From JANQPX01 sp050633905 (GTDB taxonomy: Bacteria; Pseudomonadota; Alphaproteobacteria; Geminicoccales; Geminicoccaceae): DNA of 64,000 nt. A model generated the notes under the pieces. It saw only the letters and a program-made list of their open reading frames with translations, was not told the origin of the DNA and searched no databases. Of this stretch, positions 54,639 to 62,876 are shown in pieces. The position numbers and the translations under genes are program-made. The stretch lies in assembly GCA_050633905.1 (NCBI GenBank), contig JBOEHJ010000009.1, positions 1 through 64,000 on the forward strand. The letters run 5' to 3'. Every line of letters begins with the position of its first letter. Positions within the stretch are counted from its first letter, which is position 1.

Positions 54639-56021
54639 TTAATGACCATCGCGTAGACCAGGCATTAACGGCTCTGGCTCTTCCTGCATCTGGGGTTTTC
54701 GGACCAGATCTCCTGCTCTCATCGTCAAGACACTTCCTAAGTTGGCTTGAGACGCTGGCAATTTTGATCCGAATAGAACCGGCTCTTTACGAACGCTAGA
54801 TTGTTTCAAGGAAGTATACAACGCAAAGAAATAGACAAAATATATCCAATTGATATCCGCATGCTGCAGTATCGTTGCCTCTGTAGTTCCTCTTATCATG
54901 ATGAATGATATGCACGAAATAGCCCATATATTGATAACGTCACGATGCTCCATTAATCGCTGAGTCATTCGGAATATCAATATCGAGAAAAGAAACAAGA
55001 ACGCAAATATACCGAGAAAACCAAGTTCGACCATCAGATCAATATATGTATTATGTGCATGGCCAATCGAATCACTCCAGTCTTCTGTCGGTTTTAATCG
55101 TTTTTTATTTTCCGGAGTCCAATAGGCCCTATAGCCATAGCCGAGAAGAGGGCGTTCCATTGCCCTCTCGATGGCAACTTCCCAAACGCCTGTCCGACCC
55201 GTCAATGTTGGATCCTTGCCCATAAGATCTAAGATCTCTTCGGAATACTTGGCGATGCCAGCAATCGATGCGACAGCGATGACGGCAAAGATCACAGTCC
55301 GAAAAGCAGTCTTTATCCCGCGGCCACTAACTTTTTGAAGCGCAAGAGCGATCATACCAACCGTAACCAAGGAGACCCACGCGGTTCGCGATTCGCTCAT
55401 GATCAGCATGAGAAAGCAAAGAATGATGGTAAATCTACTCAAGAGGCGCTCTTTGCTACTATTCGTTGGGCAAATAAAGAGAAGAATGATGCCCATCGCC
55501 ATCGTTGCTCCAAGTTCATTCTTGCTCGAGAACACCCCTCGCCAAAGCCCTGCATATTCTCCGAATTGATGCGTCCCATAAGCCGGCAACAAGACGATCA
55601 GGATGAGGCTAGCCCCGGCGGTTAAAGCATAGGCCGTGGCAAGAATGCGGAGAACGCGCTCGGGGGGCACTGCATAGGCAATATAGATTGCGAAAAATGA
55701 GCTCCCAATGAGTGCGATGCCACGCCGGAGTGTCGCATCTGGTGAGACGGACCAAGCGACCGAAATGATGGGAATGAATAAAAAAGCCATCAGGATGAGG
55801 TTTTTAGAAAAAAATGGCAAAAATCGTTCTAGTCTAATCAGAATAAGACCAAAAATAGACGCATATATAAAGCCAGTTGTTAATTGGATATTTAGGTTTC
55901 CGTCCGAGCTTGCACCACCAACACTCGGGTCGAACGTTGTTAGCGTTGCTTCTAACGAACCGATAAATATGATGGATCCGATGAATAGGATCAGTGAATC
56001 GATCTTATAAATAGGAATCAT
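54639..56021 (-). CDS. O-antigen ligase/polymerase family protein (Wzy/WaaL-like)
   Basis: A 460-residue integral membrane protein with about eleven helices and the large periplasmic loop with LTGRTGVWEVAIERAMERPL LGYGY (the O-antigen ligase domain motif), then HAHNTYIDLMVELGFLGIFA with the typical H-x-H-N. It joins or polymerises lipid-linked repeat units. It is upstream of the acyltransferase pair on the same strand. The last 60 residues are a polar tail not typical of the family. Ligase versus polymerase cannot be told from sequence. Confidence 0.9.
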   Translation of the reverse strand: MIPIYKIDSLILFIGSIIFIGSLEATLTTFDPSVGGASSDGNLNIQLTTGFIYASIFGLILIRLERFLPFFSKNLILMAFLFIPIISVAWSVSPDATLRRGIALIGSSFFAIYIAYAVPPERVLRILATAYALTAGASLILIVLLPAYGTHQFGEYAGLWRGVFSSKNELGATMAMGIILLFICPTNSSKERLLSRFTIILCFLMLIMSESRTAWVSLVTVGMIALALQKVSGRGIKTAFRTVIFAVIAVASIAGIAKYSEEILDLMGKDPTLTGRTGVWEVAIERAMERPLLGYGYRAYWTPENKKRLKPTEDWSDSIGHAHNTYIDLMVELGFLGIFAFLFLFSILIFRMTQRLMEHRDVINIWAISCISFIMIRGTTEATILQHADINWIYFVYFFALYTSLKQSSVRKEPVLFGSKLPASQANLGSVLTMRAGDLVRKPQMQEEPEPLMPGLRDGH

Positions 56022-56372
56022 ATATTTACGCCCAAATATAAAATTGAATGATCAAAATTCATGATATTATTTGATCACACAAATTTTATATTCTTTAAAA
56101 TCAAATTATTGAGCCCTATCGATCGCTGTAAACTCTCATGCTCCTGACAAGAATGCTCCACGGTTTTTACCTCCTTGTAGTCGCGATCACCAATGATTCG
56201 TCGGGTAGGCACCACACCATGCAGGTCACCGATTAAAGAAAAAAAATTAGCCTGTAAAGAGTATTTTAGACGTTGTTTTTCAACTTTAATGACTTATCTT
56301 TTTCGAAGCGTAGCAACGTAGTTAGCTACCCCTCATTTGGATCAATTTCTTGACTGGAAGCGGCTCACGAAA
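56022..56372. other. AT-rich divergent spacer
   Basis: About 350 bp between divergent polysaccharide genes with long A/T tracts (for example 56040-56110 and 56230-56300). Probably holds both promoters. I could not define a -35/-10 pair with confidence. Confidence 0.4.
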
Positions 56373-57692
56373 ATGAATGACGGTTCTATATTGCAAAGAT
56401 CGGCTGTCTCTTTGGGGAGGCCGTTCGGGCAAGCTGACGCTTTTGACTATATGCGACCTTGTATTCTTAAAGGGCTGCAAGCGACGATACCCTACCTTGT
56501 GCTTGGGAGCGTTCGCAAAGCTATCTGCTTGTCTTTCCTGTTGGTTCTCATGCTTCCGTCAAGCGTCCTCCAGGCCGATGTTCGACAGGCTGGTTTGACA
56601 ATCTCAGATCTACCGTACACACCAGTTTCGGCTGAACCAACTATCTGGCCGTATCATCTCTGGGTCTCTCCGGAGGGTGACGATGACCATGATGGTTCAA
56701 GACATGCTCCATTGGCCACGATCCAAGAAGCTGCAATCAGAGCTGTCCCGGGAACAGCTGTCTTGGTGAGGGAAGGTGATTACCACGAGAATGTGAAAAT
56801 CCCTCATGGTGGTTCAGCATTGGCGCCAATTTGGTTTGTTTCCGTTGATGGTCCTGCAAAAGCCAATATCATTCCGCAGAATGAGGATATCGCAACGATT
56901 CTCGGACGAGGCACCGATCATATCATTATCAAGGACTTTGCCATTGATGGCGCCGACAATCGGAGTGGCATCGAATTTACCCAGGCCGGCATTGATTTTT
57001 CGAACCTGGTCGTGAACATCGTCATTACGGGCAATACGATCTATGATGCCGGTATCGACGGAATCAAAATTGCGCAAACAGAGAGTATCGACATCATTGG
57101 CAATCTCATCTCTGGTGGGCGCGAAGAAGGCATCGATTTTGTCACTGTCTGGAACGCGACAATCGCGCAGAACGAAGTTCGTCATACTCAAGGCCCAGGG
57201 GCTATCGCTGTCAAAGGTGGTTCCAACAATATCCTGATCAAACAAAACTATGTTCATGATGTTGGTGTCGATGGGATTCTCGTTGGCGGGTGGACCGATG
57301 CGGATCTCTTCCAACTTTTTGACGGCTATGAAGCCAAGAATATCACTGTTCAAGAAAACTACGTACAAGATGTCGGGAAAAGGCCTCTGAATTTTCTTGC
57401 TGCTCAAGACTCGGTGGCCACGAACAATTTTCTCGATCCCAACAATGATTATTTCACCATTGTTAATATTGAAGGCGATAACATCGGCTTCGTATCAAGA
57501 AATCTCACGATCACCGATAATGTTGTCACCAAAGACAACTGGCTCTATATCACGCCCGGACATGACATAGGCCACAAGATCGCTAACAATAAAATCGGCA
57601 ATGTCGGCCTAAATCAAGTCGGCCTTAAAACTTACCAGCACGCCAATCCCGATTGGCTCAACAAAATCAACAATGAAAACGGATTACATTGA
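56373..57692 (+). CDS. Right-handed beta-helix protein (pectate-lyase-like)
   Basis: About 439 residues. A hydrophobic segment (AICLSFLLVLMLPSSVLQAD) lies behind a long polar leader, so the true start may be ATG 56451; TTG 56337 is also open. The mature part begins with LWVSPEGDDDHDGSRHAPLA and ATIQEAAIRAVPGTAVLVRE, the entry to a parallel beta-helix, followed by eight or more coils (VVNIVITGNTIYDAGIDGIK, IKIAQTESIDIIGNLISGG and so on). Such exported folds are polysaccharide lyases or C5-epimerases (AlgG-like). The polymer made by this locus is the expected substrate; no catalytic triad is assigned. Confidence 0.85.
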   Translation: MNDGSILQRSAVSLGRPFGQADAFDYMRPCILKGLQATIPYLVLGSVRKAICLSFLLVLMLPSSVLQADVRQAGLTISDLPYTPVSAEPTIWPYHLWVSPEGDDDHDGSRHAPLATIQEAAIRAVPGTAVLVREGDYHENVKIPHGGSALAPIWFVSVDGPAKANIIPQNEDIATILGRGTDHIIIKDFAIDGADNRSGIEFTQAGIDFSNLVVNIVITGNTIYDAGIDGIKIAQTESIDIIGNLISGGREEGIDFVTVWNATIAQNEVRHTQGPGAIAVKGGSNNILIKQNYVHDVGVDGILVGGWTDADLFQLFDGYEAKNITVQENYVQDVGKRPLNFLAAQDSVATNNFLDPNNDYFTIVNIEGDNIGFVSRNLTITDNVVTKDNWLYITPGHDIGHKIANNKIGNVGLNQVGLKTYQHANPDWLNKINNENGLH

Positions 57693-57744
57693 CTTTGTGC
57701 AGACGAACACCCCCACTTTCCATGTGTTGAAAGAAATGGAGGTC

Positions 57745-58524
57745 TCAAATGTTCTCTCTGGCCTCGATACGACTTAAGCGGACGATTTGCGAGAGCTCAT
57801 TGTAGCCTTCTTTCTTTTCAGCACAAAATTCTGGATGCTTTCTTAAAAACTCTTCAAAGGCCTTTTTCTCACCCATATTTTTGTCGGCCAAGCCATGAGA
57901 ATGCCAGTCATCAAAGATAATCACTGAATGATCCGTCAGGAGTGGTGCAATAAAGTCGAGGGCGATGGTCGTTGATGAATATAAGTCGCAATCCATCATC
58001 ACCAAACTCGTTCTCCTTATGTGATATTGTTCCTTCGTTTCATCGACGAGTGTATCTTTGAACCAACCCTTAACTAGCTTGACGCGAGTCCGATCAACGT
58101 CACGCTCCGTCAAAAATTTTTCCGTCGTATCGATGCGACAAGCAAATTGTCCAGGAAACCATGCCCCACCATCGTCTTGTCCTGCATCGGGGGGAAGGCC
58201 CTCAAAGGAATCGAAACCAAAGCAACGCTGTTTCTCCAATCCGAGTTCGACCAAAGCACGATAAGCACACGACAGAGACGTTCCATTGAAAACACCAAAT
58301 TCGAGGTAATCACCCAAGGACTGCTTTCCCTGCAGGCGTCTTAGAACCATAAGCTCATTCTTGATTGTTGAAATGAAAGCTTGTTCGGGTATGTGCCGGG
58401 TTCGAATGAGATCATTATTTGTACGAAGCTTATTGTAAACTTTCCGAAGCCAATGGGACTGACGAAGCAGCCGCCGCGTCGGCGCAAAGATTGATGTATT
58501 CATCGCTACATTCCCAGAAATCAT
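57745..58524 (-). CDS. TylF/MycF-type SAM methyltransferase
   Basis: A 259-residue class I methyltransferase of the macrocin-O-methyltransferase family. The SAM site is YLEFGVFNGTSLSCAYRAL; FGFDSFEGLPP follows, and the metal/substrate aspartates show in VMMDCDLYSSTTIALDFI and IIFDDWHSHG. GGAG 6 bases before the ATG at 58524 sets the start. Family members O-methylate sugars, so it may methylate a glycan building block. It is convergent with the beta-helix gene. Confidence 0.9.
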   Translation of the reverse strand: MISGNVAMNTSIFAPTRRLLRQSHWLRKVYNKLRTNNDLIRTRHIPEQAFISTIKNELMVLRRLQGKQSLGDYLEFGVFNGTSLSCAYRALVELGLEKQRCFGFDSFEGLPPDAGQDDGGAWFPGQFACRIDTTEKFLTERDVDRTRVKLVKGWFKDTLVDETKEQYHIRRTSLVMMDCDLYSSTTIALDFIAPLLTDHSVIIFDDWHSHGLADKNMGEKKAFEEFLRKHPEFCAEKKEGYNELSQIVRLSRIEARENI

Positions 58525-58891
58525 ATTGTTCTCCAAAAATAAACAATTCCGAACGACCCATATAAGTTTATGTCTCTATCAGCAAGCAATCCTGAATGAT
58601 AAATCGCCTTAACTTGCCTAAAATTCAATCAAATGAACTATAAGTCGTAATATTTTTCCCATACTTGAGCTGAAATATAGGGTTATCCGCTGCTATTCTA
58701 ATATGTTCAGCAATAAACTTGCCTCATAAACAACATAGCGAAAGGGTTTAAGGTAGGAGAAAAGATCACCCCCATAGAATCCACCGGCACCAGGCGTAAG
58801 GAGATTTTTTTCTACATCTCATCAACATCAGACGAGCAAGAATGAAGAATTTTCATGGCTTATCACCTTCTCAGTCATCGATTTATCTAGA
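58525..58891. other. AT-rich spacer, nothing recognised
   Basis: About 370 bp between two minus-strand genes, AT-rich, with no frame of note and no clear hairpin. Confidence 0.4.
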
Positions 58892-59581
58892 CTATAAGAA
58901 GGATCCTTGCCTAACTAAACATTGAAGTTTGTCGCCAGAAGCTAAGACATGGTCGTGGAGTTCTATACCAACCAAATTCAATATACCCTTCAGTTTCTCC
59001 AGACTCATTCGGCAATCTTTCAGCATCTTTTCTCCTTGTGGGGGGCGATAATCAACGGTGATCAGGTTTTTTGCTTCTAGCAATAGCGATCTTTTTAAAA
59101 TCTCTTGGCAGACGTTGGGTTGATCAATGTTTCCAGAAATATGCTCATCCCTAATGAGCTGATTGTCTCGATCAAGATAGAGGACGCTCAAGTGTCTATT
59201 TACTCGCGTTCGTTTTTGTATATTCACATAACTAGTCAACGAATCGAGTGAGCCCAACGATATGGCTTCGGAGATCGTGACCGCAGCGACACGATGGGCC
59301 AATTGGCGAAGAGCCAATAACGCCGCCATGATCTCTTCGTTATGCCCATAATCCTGCTTGATGATCTCGGGTGGCGTTGACAAAAGATCATCAAAACAAC
59401 CATAGCGGCCTAAGATTCTATCCGCTTGGGATAGTGCCTGGGCATGACCTAAGGGATGCCGCAGCATGAGTGCTGCCAGTAACTCGCTATCACTGAGTTC
59501 ATGCCAATCGTGGTCGACAAGCTTTTGAAGGGCTGGTTCGAATGCACTTTTAGGGGGTGAAGGAGTTGCCGTTCCATGCAT
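58892..59581 (-). CDS. RadC-like protein lacking the JAMM metal motif
   Basis: A 229-residue RadC (DUF2466) relative. The N-terminal helical part keeps DWHELSDSELLAALM, and the C-terminal domain aligns as VLYLDRDNQLIRDEHISGNI, LLLEAKNLITVDYRPPQGEK and GIELHDHVLASG. In the family the metal site reads VHNHPSGDPTPSxxD. Here both histidines (to Asp and Arg), the serine and the aspartate are replaced; only the early glutamate remains. It should not act as a metallo-isopeptidase. RadC's true role is unknown even when intact; this could be a scaffold or regulator. No mobile element adjoins. Confidence 0.85.
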   Translation of the reverse strand: MHGTATPSPPKSAFEPALQKLVDHDWHELSDSELLAALMLRHPLGHAQALSQADRILGRYGCFDDLLSTPPEIIKQDYGHNEEIMAALLALRQLAHRVAAVTISEAISLGSLDSLTSYVNIQKRTRVNRHLSVLYLDRDNQLIRDEHISGNIDQPNVCQEILKRSLLLEAKNLITVDYRPPQGEKMLKDCRMSLEKLKGILNLVGIELHDHVLASGDKLQCLVRQGSFL

Positions 59582-60025
59582 CTTCTAGACTCTCTGGTTT
59601 CGCGCTTTCTAGCAGATCACGATTATGAGAGTAGCAGAATTCAACCAGGAGGGGAAATTTATTTTTTGAATCATGGAATAAAATCTTTTTGCGCAAAAGG
59701 TTAGCTTTCTTGACGAACTATAAAATTTGCCAATAAATGTTCTGTGTCTCAAATTTGGACTCAACATTCGAGATTTTGTTGAAGTATTTTACCTTCGGTA
59801 TTTTAACGATATTTTATTATTACATATCATGTTATTTAGCAAAATAGTCTTCTGCTTCATTCAAAATAATAAGGCGTCATACATTTAGATGATGAAATAT
59901 TATTTGCCTTTCGGATAGTGATTTTTTTTGGAATAGAAGTCATGGATGCCTTGGTCAAAAAATATGAATAAAAGGCTGGCATTTTTTAATCGGATGAAAC
60001 AAACGTTGTTGCTTGTAATTTATCT
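59582..60025. other. 444-bp AT-rich spacer
   Basis: Between divergent genes and among the most AT-rich stretches in the window, with several A/T tracts and no gene. A 14-codon hydrophobic frame starts at 59994 and overlaps the next gene; I do not call it. Confidence 0.4.
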
Positions 60026-60583
60026 TTGGATCTCTTAAGTTTGTTGAATAAGTTAAGATGTCATTCGGACTTGGAAGAAGCTGCCTTAGAATTGTCATTG
60101 TTGAGAACCGTTATGATCGGACAAACGGTCAGTTCAGGCAGTCATCGGGATCTGGGTATGGCTTGCGATACGCATCTAATTGCAACATCACATGATCACT
60201 CAGCCAGACACTTTGGCCGATTGTTTGGGATTGATGGCGCTACTCTTCAACGTGTAACTACACTTATGGAAGCGCAGCAGTTTGCAGAGGACCAACCCCG
60301 TGGTTGCATCATCACAAACTGCGAATTGGATGATGTTTGGGTCGATACAGCATTTCGTTGGTTTGACGACGCAGCTAAGCATCGTCCGTTGATCATTATT
60401 TTGAAAGACGCGGAACAAGCGTTGAAGTATCGCGATCGAGCTGTTCATGCTCAAGATATCTTGCCGATTTGTGCACTAGATGATGATCGATTCCGGCACG
60501 TTCTCCCTGCTGCCTTATTGCGATATAGTTCTGTCGAGTCCGTGTATTCGACGGGTAGATTCGTTCTTTCAGAAGTTCCTTAA
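60026..60583 (+). CDS. Hypothetical protein with a receiver-like fold
   Basis: A 185-residue cytoplasmic protein; TTG start (no in-frame ATG upstream after the stop; next ATG at 60113). The pattern HLIATSHDHSARHFGRLFGI, GCIITNCELDDVWVDTAFRW and HRPLIIILKDAEQALKYRDR then ILPICALDDDRFRHVLPAAL follows the strand-helix order of a response-regulator receiver domain, but the position of the phosphorylated aspartate reads TNCE and the acidic pocket reads SHDHS. It has no output domain. This is inference from the pattern; function unknown. It sits between the RadC-like gene and a kinase-like fragment. Confidence 0.6.
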   Translation: MDLLSLLNKLRCHSDLEEAALELSLLRTVMIGQTVSSGSHRDLGMACDTHLIATSHDHSARHFGRLFGIDGATLQRVTTLMEAQQFAEDQPRGCIITNCELDDVWVDTAFRWFDDAAKHRPLIIILKDAEQALKYRDRAVHAQDILPICALDDDRFRHVLPAALLRYSSVESVYSTGRFVLSEVP

Positions 60584-60605
60584 AAGACTGCGGAAAACTA
60601 ACGCT

Positions 60606-60638
60606 TGTGGGGCCTTACTCAGAAACGAATGCCCCACA
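60606..60638 (+). terminator. Possible terminator hairpin
   Basis: TGTGGGGC and GCCCCACA form an 8-bp stem with a 17-base loop, 23 bp after the receiver-like gene. No T-run follows, so it is weak. Confidence 0.3.
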
Positions 60639-60952
60639 TGGTGATTATTGATCATCAATCCCGGTAATCATGCATAAAACGTCGTCCTGATCAGCGACGT
60701 CATCATCGCCTTGACGTTGCCAATGCAACGAACATTACAGCGCAAAATATGTGAAATACTATTAGCAACACGAGCATCTTTTGACCCTCCAACTTATGTC
60801 TTTCTCGTTATTCTGCACGCATAACACAGGATAGAAATTCGACAGTGCGCGGGGTCACATCCAAGATATGGAACTGTCTCGGACCATTTTTCTGCATCAA
60901 CAGAAACGCTGACACCGCAGATAACCTGAACTGCTTATCTGGCAATCTAAGC

Positions 60953-61366
60953 TCAACCTTTCTCATCGCTTGGAACAAGTCGGCTTTTCGTTGCCGAACG
61001 TTCTTCTGCTATGTCGTTGGGCTGGCTGTCAGATAGCCTAGCTGTCGATTGGCGCTCGGGTTGGTATTCTAGGCCAGATCCCGACATTGTTGCTTCCGTC
61101 GCCGTCGGATCGATTTTGATGATGATCCCAAACATAGCCAACACATCAATCTGCCAACTTTCTAGATGGATAGTTACAATGCCGCCGTCATTTTCAGGCA
61201 ATCTATTTAGGTAAGCTTGATTTAGTATGACCTCCAGCAAACCTTGGGCTAACGGACCACTCTCCGGTGCACAGAGTTCATGCACCTTGGATCTGCCAGG
61301 AAGGGGCTCTGCTGTATCATGAGGCTTGCATCTTCTGAACAAGACTTTCTCCTCACAGCCAAACAA
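60953..61366 (-). CDS. Possible fragment of a HisKA_2/HWE-type kinase ATPase domain
   Basis: A 137-codon frame (TTG start) whose middle, PLAQGLLEVILNQAYLNRLP and ENDGGIVTIHLESWQI, resembles the N-box region of HisKA_2 histidine kinases (ELVTNALKHAFP-GG-ITV). The region before is short, the G-boxes are not visible and the tail is low-complexity. Most likely a decayed or degenerate kinase piece; it may not be expressed. The remaining 960-bp gap (60584-61544) holds nothing else that I recognise. Confidence 0.35.
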   Translation of the reverse strand: MFGCEEKVLFRRCKPHDTAEPLPGRSKVHELCAPESGPLAQGLLEVILNQAYLNRLPENDGGIVTIHLESWQIDVLAMFGIIIKIDPTATEATMSGSGLEYQPERQSTARLSDSQPNDIAEERSATKSRLVPSDEKG

Positions 61367-61544
61367 GAATGACGATACACAACTCTAGGTTGTTTTTCCA
61401 GCAAAAAGTATCGTTTTTGTTTTTGAATCGACGTCATTTCTCCGTGGCACTCGCCTCCAGCTTGCAATTGTTCGCTGCAGCCTTCGCGCTGGCGTTGTCA
61501 GCGCACAATTGATTGCTCGCCTATGACCGGCAATGGTCACAATT

Positions 61545-61885
61545 TCAGGTAGCGATCAATGCACGCCACGCCTGATGCGCTGGCTCACGGTTGGCTTTGA
61601 AAACTGATCTGGAGGAGACTTGGTGCTCGAGGCAGAAATGATTGTGACCTGAGGCATGCATGGCGGCGAATTTTTGCAGGTTGCGTAGGCGCCCAAACGT
61701 CAGCATCGCTCGTTCTTGTCGTCGAAACGGCAGATGCGAACTTTGGATCCGATTGTTCAGATATCGCCCTGTCTGCTGTTTCTCATGATTGCCGATGCCC
61801 TTCATCGCGGCGCCATAGGACGCCAAGCCATTTGTGACGATGACCTTTGGAGTGCCGTTGTCATCGAGACGAGAACGGCCGCGCA
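61545..61885 (-). pseudogene. IS6 family transposase relic (copy 2)
   Basis: About 105 residues of an IS6-group transposase C-terminus: GTPKVIVTNGLASYGAAMKG, NNRIQSSHLPFRRQERAML, NLQKFAAMHASGHNHFCLEH and VFKANREPAHQAWRALIAT. The catalytic Asp regions upstream are missing. Its first codons lie directly behind the stop of the YedZ-like gene, so the element was truncated there. It is better preserved than the relic at 39055. Confidence 0.8.
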
Positions 61886-61888
61886 TGA

Positions 61889-62488
61889 TCAGGCCGCGGC
61901 CAGCTTCCTGGACTGCTGTACTTGTCGAACGATGCGATAGGCTTCGAGGGCGATCAGCGGCAGGAAGTGCACGAGGGCGGGGCCGAGTTCGTACTCCAAG
62001 AAAATCCAATGACCCAGGGTGAAGACGGCCGCGACATAGACCCATCGTTGGAGAGGTTTCCAAGCCTGCCTCATCTTGCGCACGGCCCAGTCATTGCTGG
62101 TGAGCGCCAGGGGCACGAAGATCAGAAAAGCGATCCACCCTGTCCAGATCGAAAGCTCGAATGCGTCGGTGAGGATAGCGGAGAACGAGCCCTGATCGAT
62201 GATGTAGAAGATCGTGTGTAGCAAGGCATAGCCGAACGCTGCCACGCCGAGATAACGGCGGCGGCGAACGAGCCAAAGTGGCCAGCGATGGCTCGAAAAC
62301 AGCATCTTTAGAGGCGTGATGATCATGGCGAGGATCATGAAGCGTGCTGCGAACTCGCCGGTCGGATGCAGGAGGTCATGCGGCGAAGCACCGCCGAACA
62401 CGAAGCCGGACATCATGCCGACCGACGGCAAAGCGAGCAGCGCCCAGAATGTGTAAGGAGAATTGAGAACTTGAACGATCCCGCCCAT
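61889..62488 (-). CDS. YedZ/MsrQ-like ferric-reductase transmembrane protein
   Basis: A 199-residue membrane protein with six helices. Haem-ligand histidines are seen in AARFMILAMIITPLKMLF (helix 2), VAAFGYALLHTIFYIIDQGS (helix 3) and VYVAAVFTLGHWIFLEYELG (helix 5), and WLVRRRRYLGV is the family motif of MsrQ/YedZ-like subunits. Members pass electrons to a periplasmic reductase such as MsrP, but no msrP-like gene is adjacent. The stop lies against an IS6 relic, so the original C-terminus could have been altered. Confidence 0.87.
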   Translation of the reverse strand: MGGIVQVLNSPYTFWALLALPSVGMMSGFVFGGASPHDLLHPTGEFAARFMILAMIITPLKMLFSSHRWPLWLVRRRRYLGVAAFGYALLHTIFYIIDQGSFSAILTDAFELSIWTGWIAFLIFVPLALTSNDWAVRKMRQAWKPLQRWVYVAAVFTLGHWIFLEYELGPALVHFLPLIALEAYRIVRQVQQSRKLAAA

Positions 62489-62614
62489 GGGCTCTGTCCT
62501 TTGTTTCGATCAGCACCGATCCGGAAGCGATACGGTTCGTGTCACCTCGCTACACGATAGGTGGGAACTGTCGCAGAGTTTTGTCGCGATCAGGCTTCTT
62601 TGTAACAAAGTGTA

Positions 62615-62745
62615 TCAGCCGGCGCTCATCAGCCAGCGTGCTATTTCCGGAAAGAAGAGCATCATGAGCATGGCGGCGATCTGCATCAGGATGAAGGGCC
62701 AGAGGGCAGGGGGATGTCCTGCAGGCTGATTTCCGGATCAGTTAG
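62615..62745 (-). pseudogene. Relic of a TRAP DctM permease C-terminus
   Basis: On the minus strand a frame with no start reads WPFILMQIAAMLMMLFFPEI then ARWLMSAG and stop (62615), the usual DctM last helix and end. The preceding EISLQDI is in another frame, so an indel separates them. It is too short to be functional. Confidence 0.45.
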
Positions 62746-62829
62746 ACCGTAGCGGTGTCGGTGCAGAGCTTGCACCTCAGATAACGCCTGCCGAGCGCGT
62801 TTCGTGATCAGCAAAGTGCATTGATTGTC

Positions 62830-62843
62830 GCATCATTTGATGC
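62830..62843. promoter_or_regulatory. Palindrome upstream of vapB-like gene
   Basis: GCATCA-TT-TGATGC, a perfect 6-bp inverted repeat 33 bp before the antitoxin start. VapBC complexes commonly repress their own promoter at such palindromes. Confidence 0.5.
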
Positions 62844-62876
62844 TAATTTAGATGTCCAATTGAAAGGGCTGTAGCT

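Noticed and set aside
59994..60038. A 14-codon hydrophobic peptide before the receiver-like gene
   Set aside because: Too short to support, and no ribosome-binding site.
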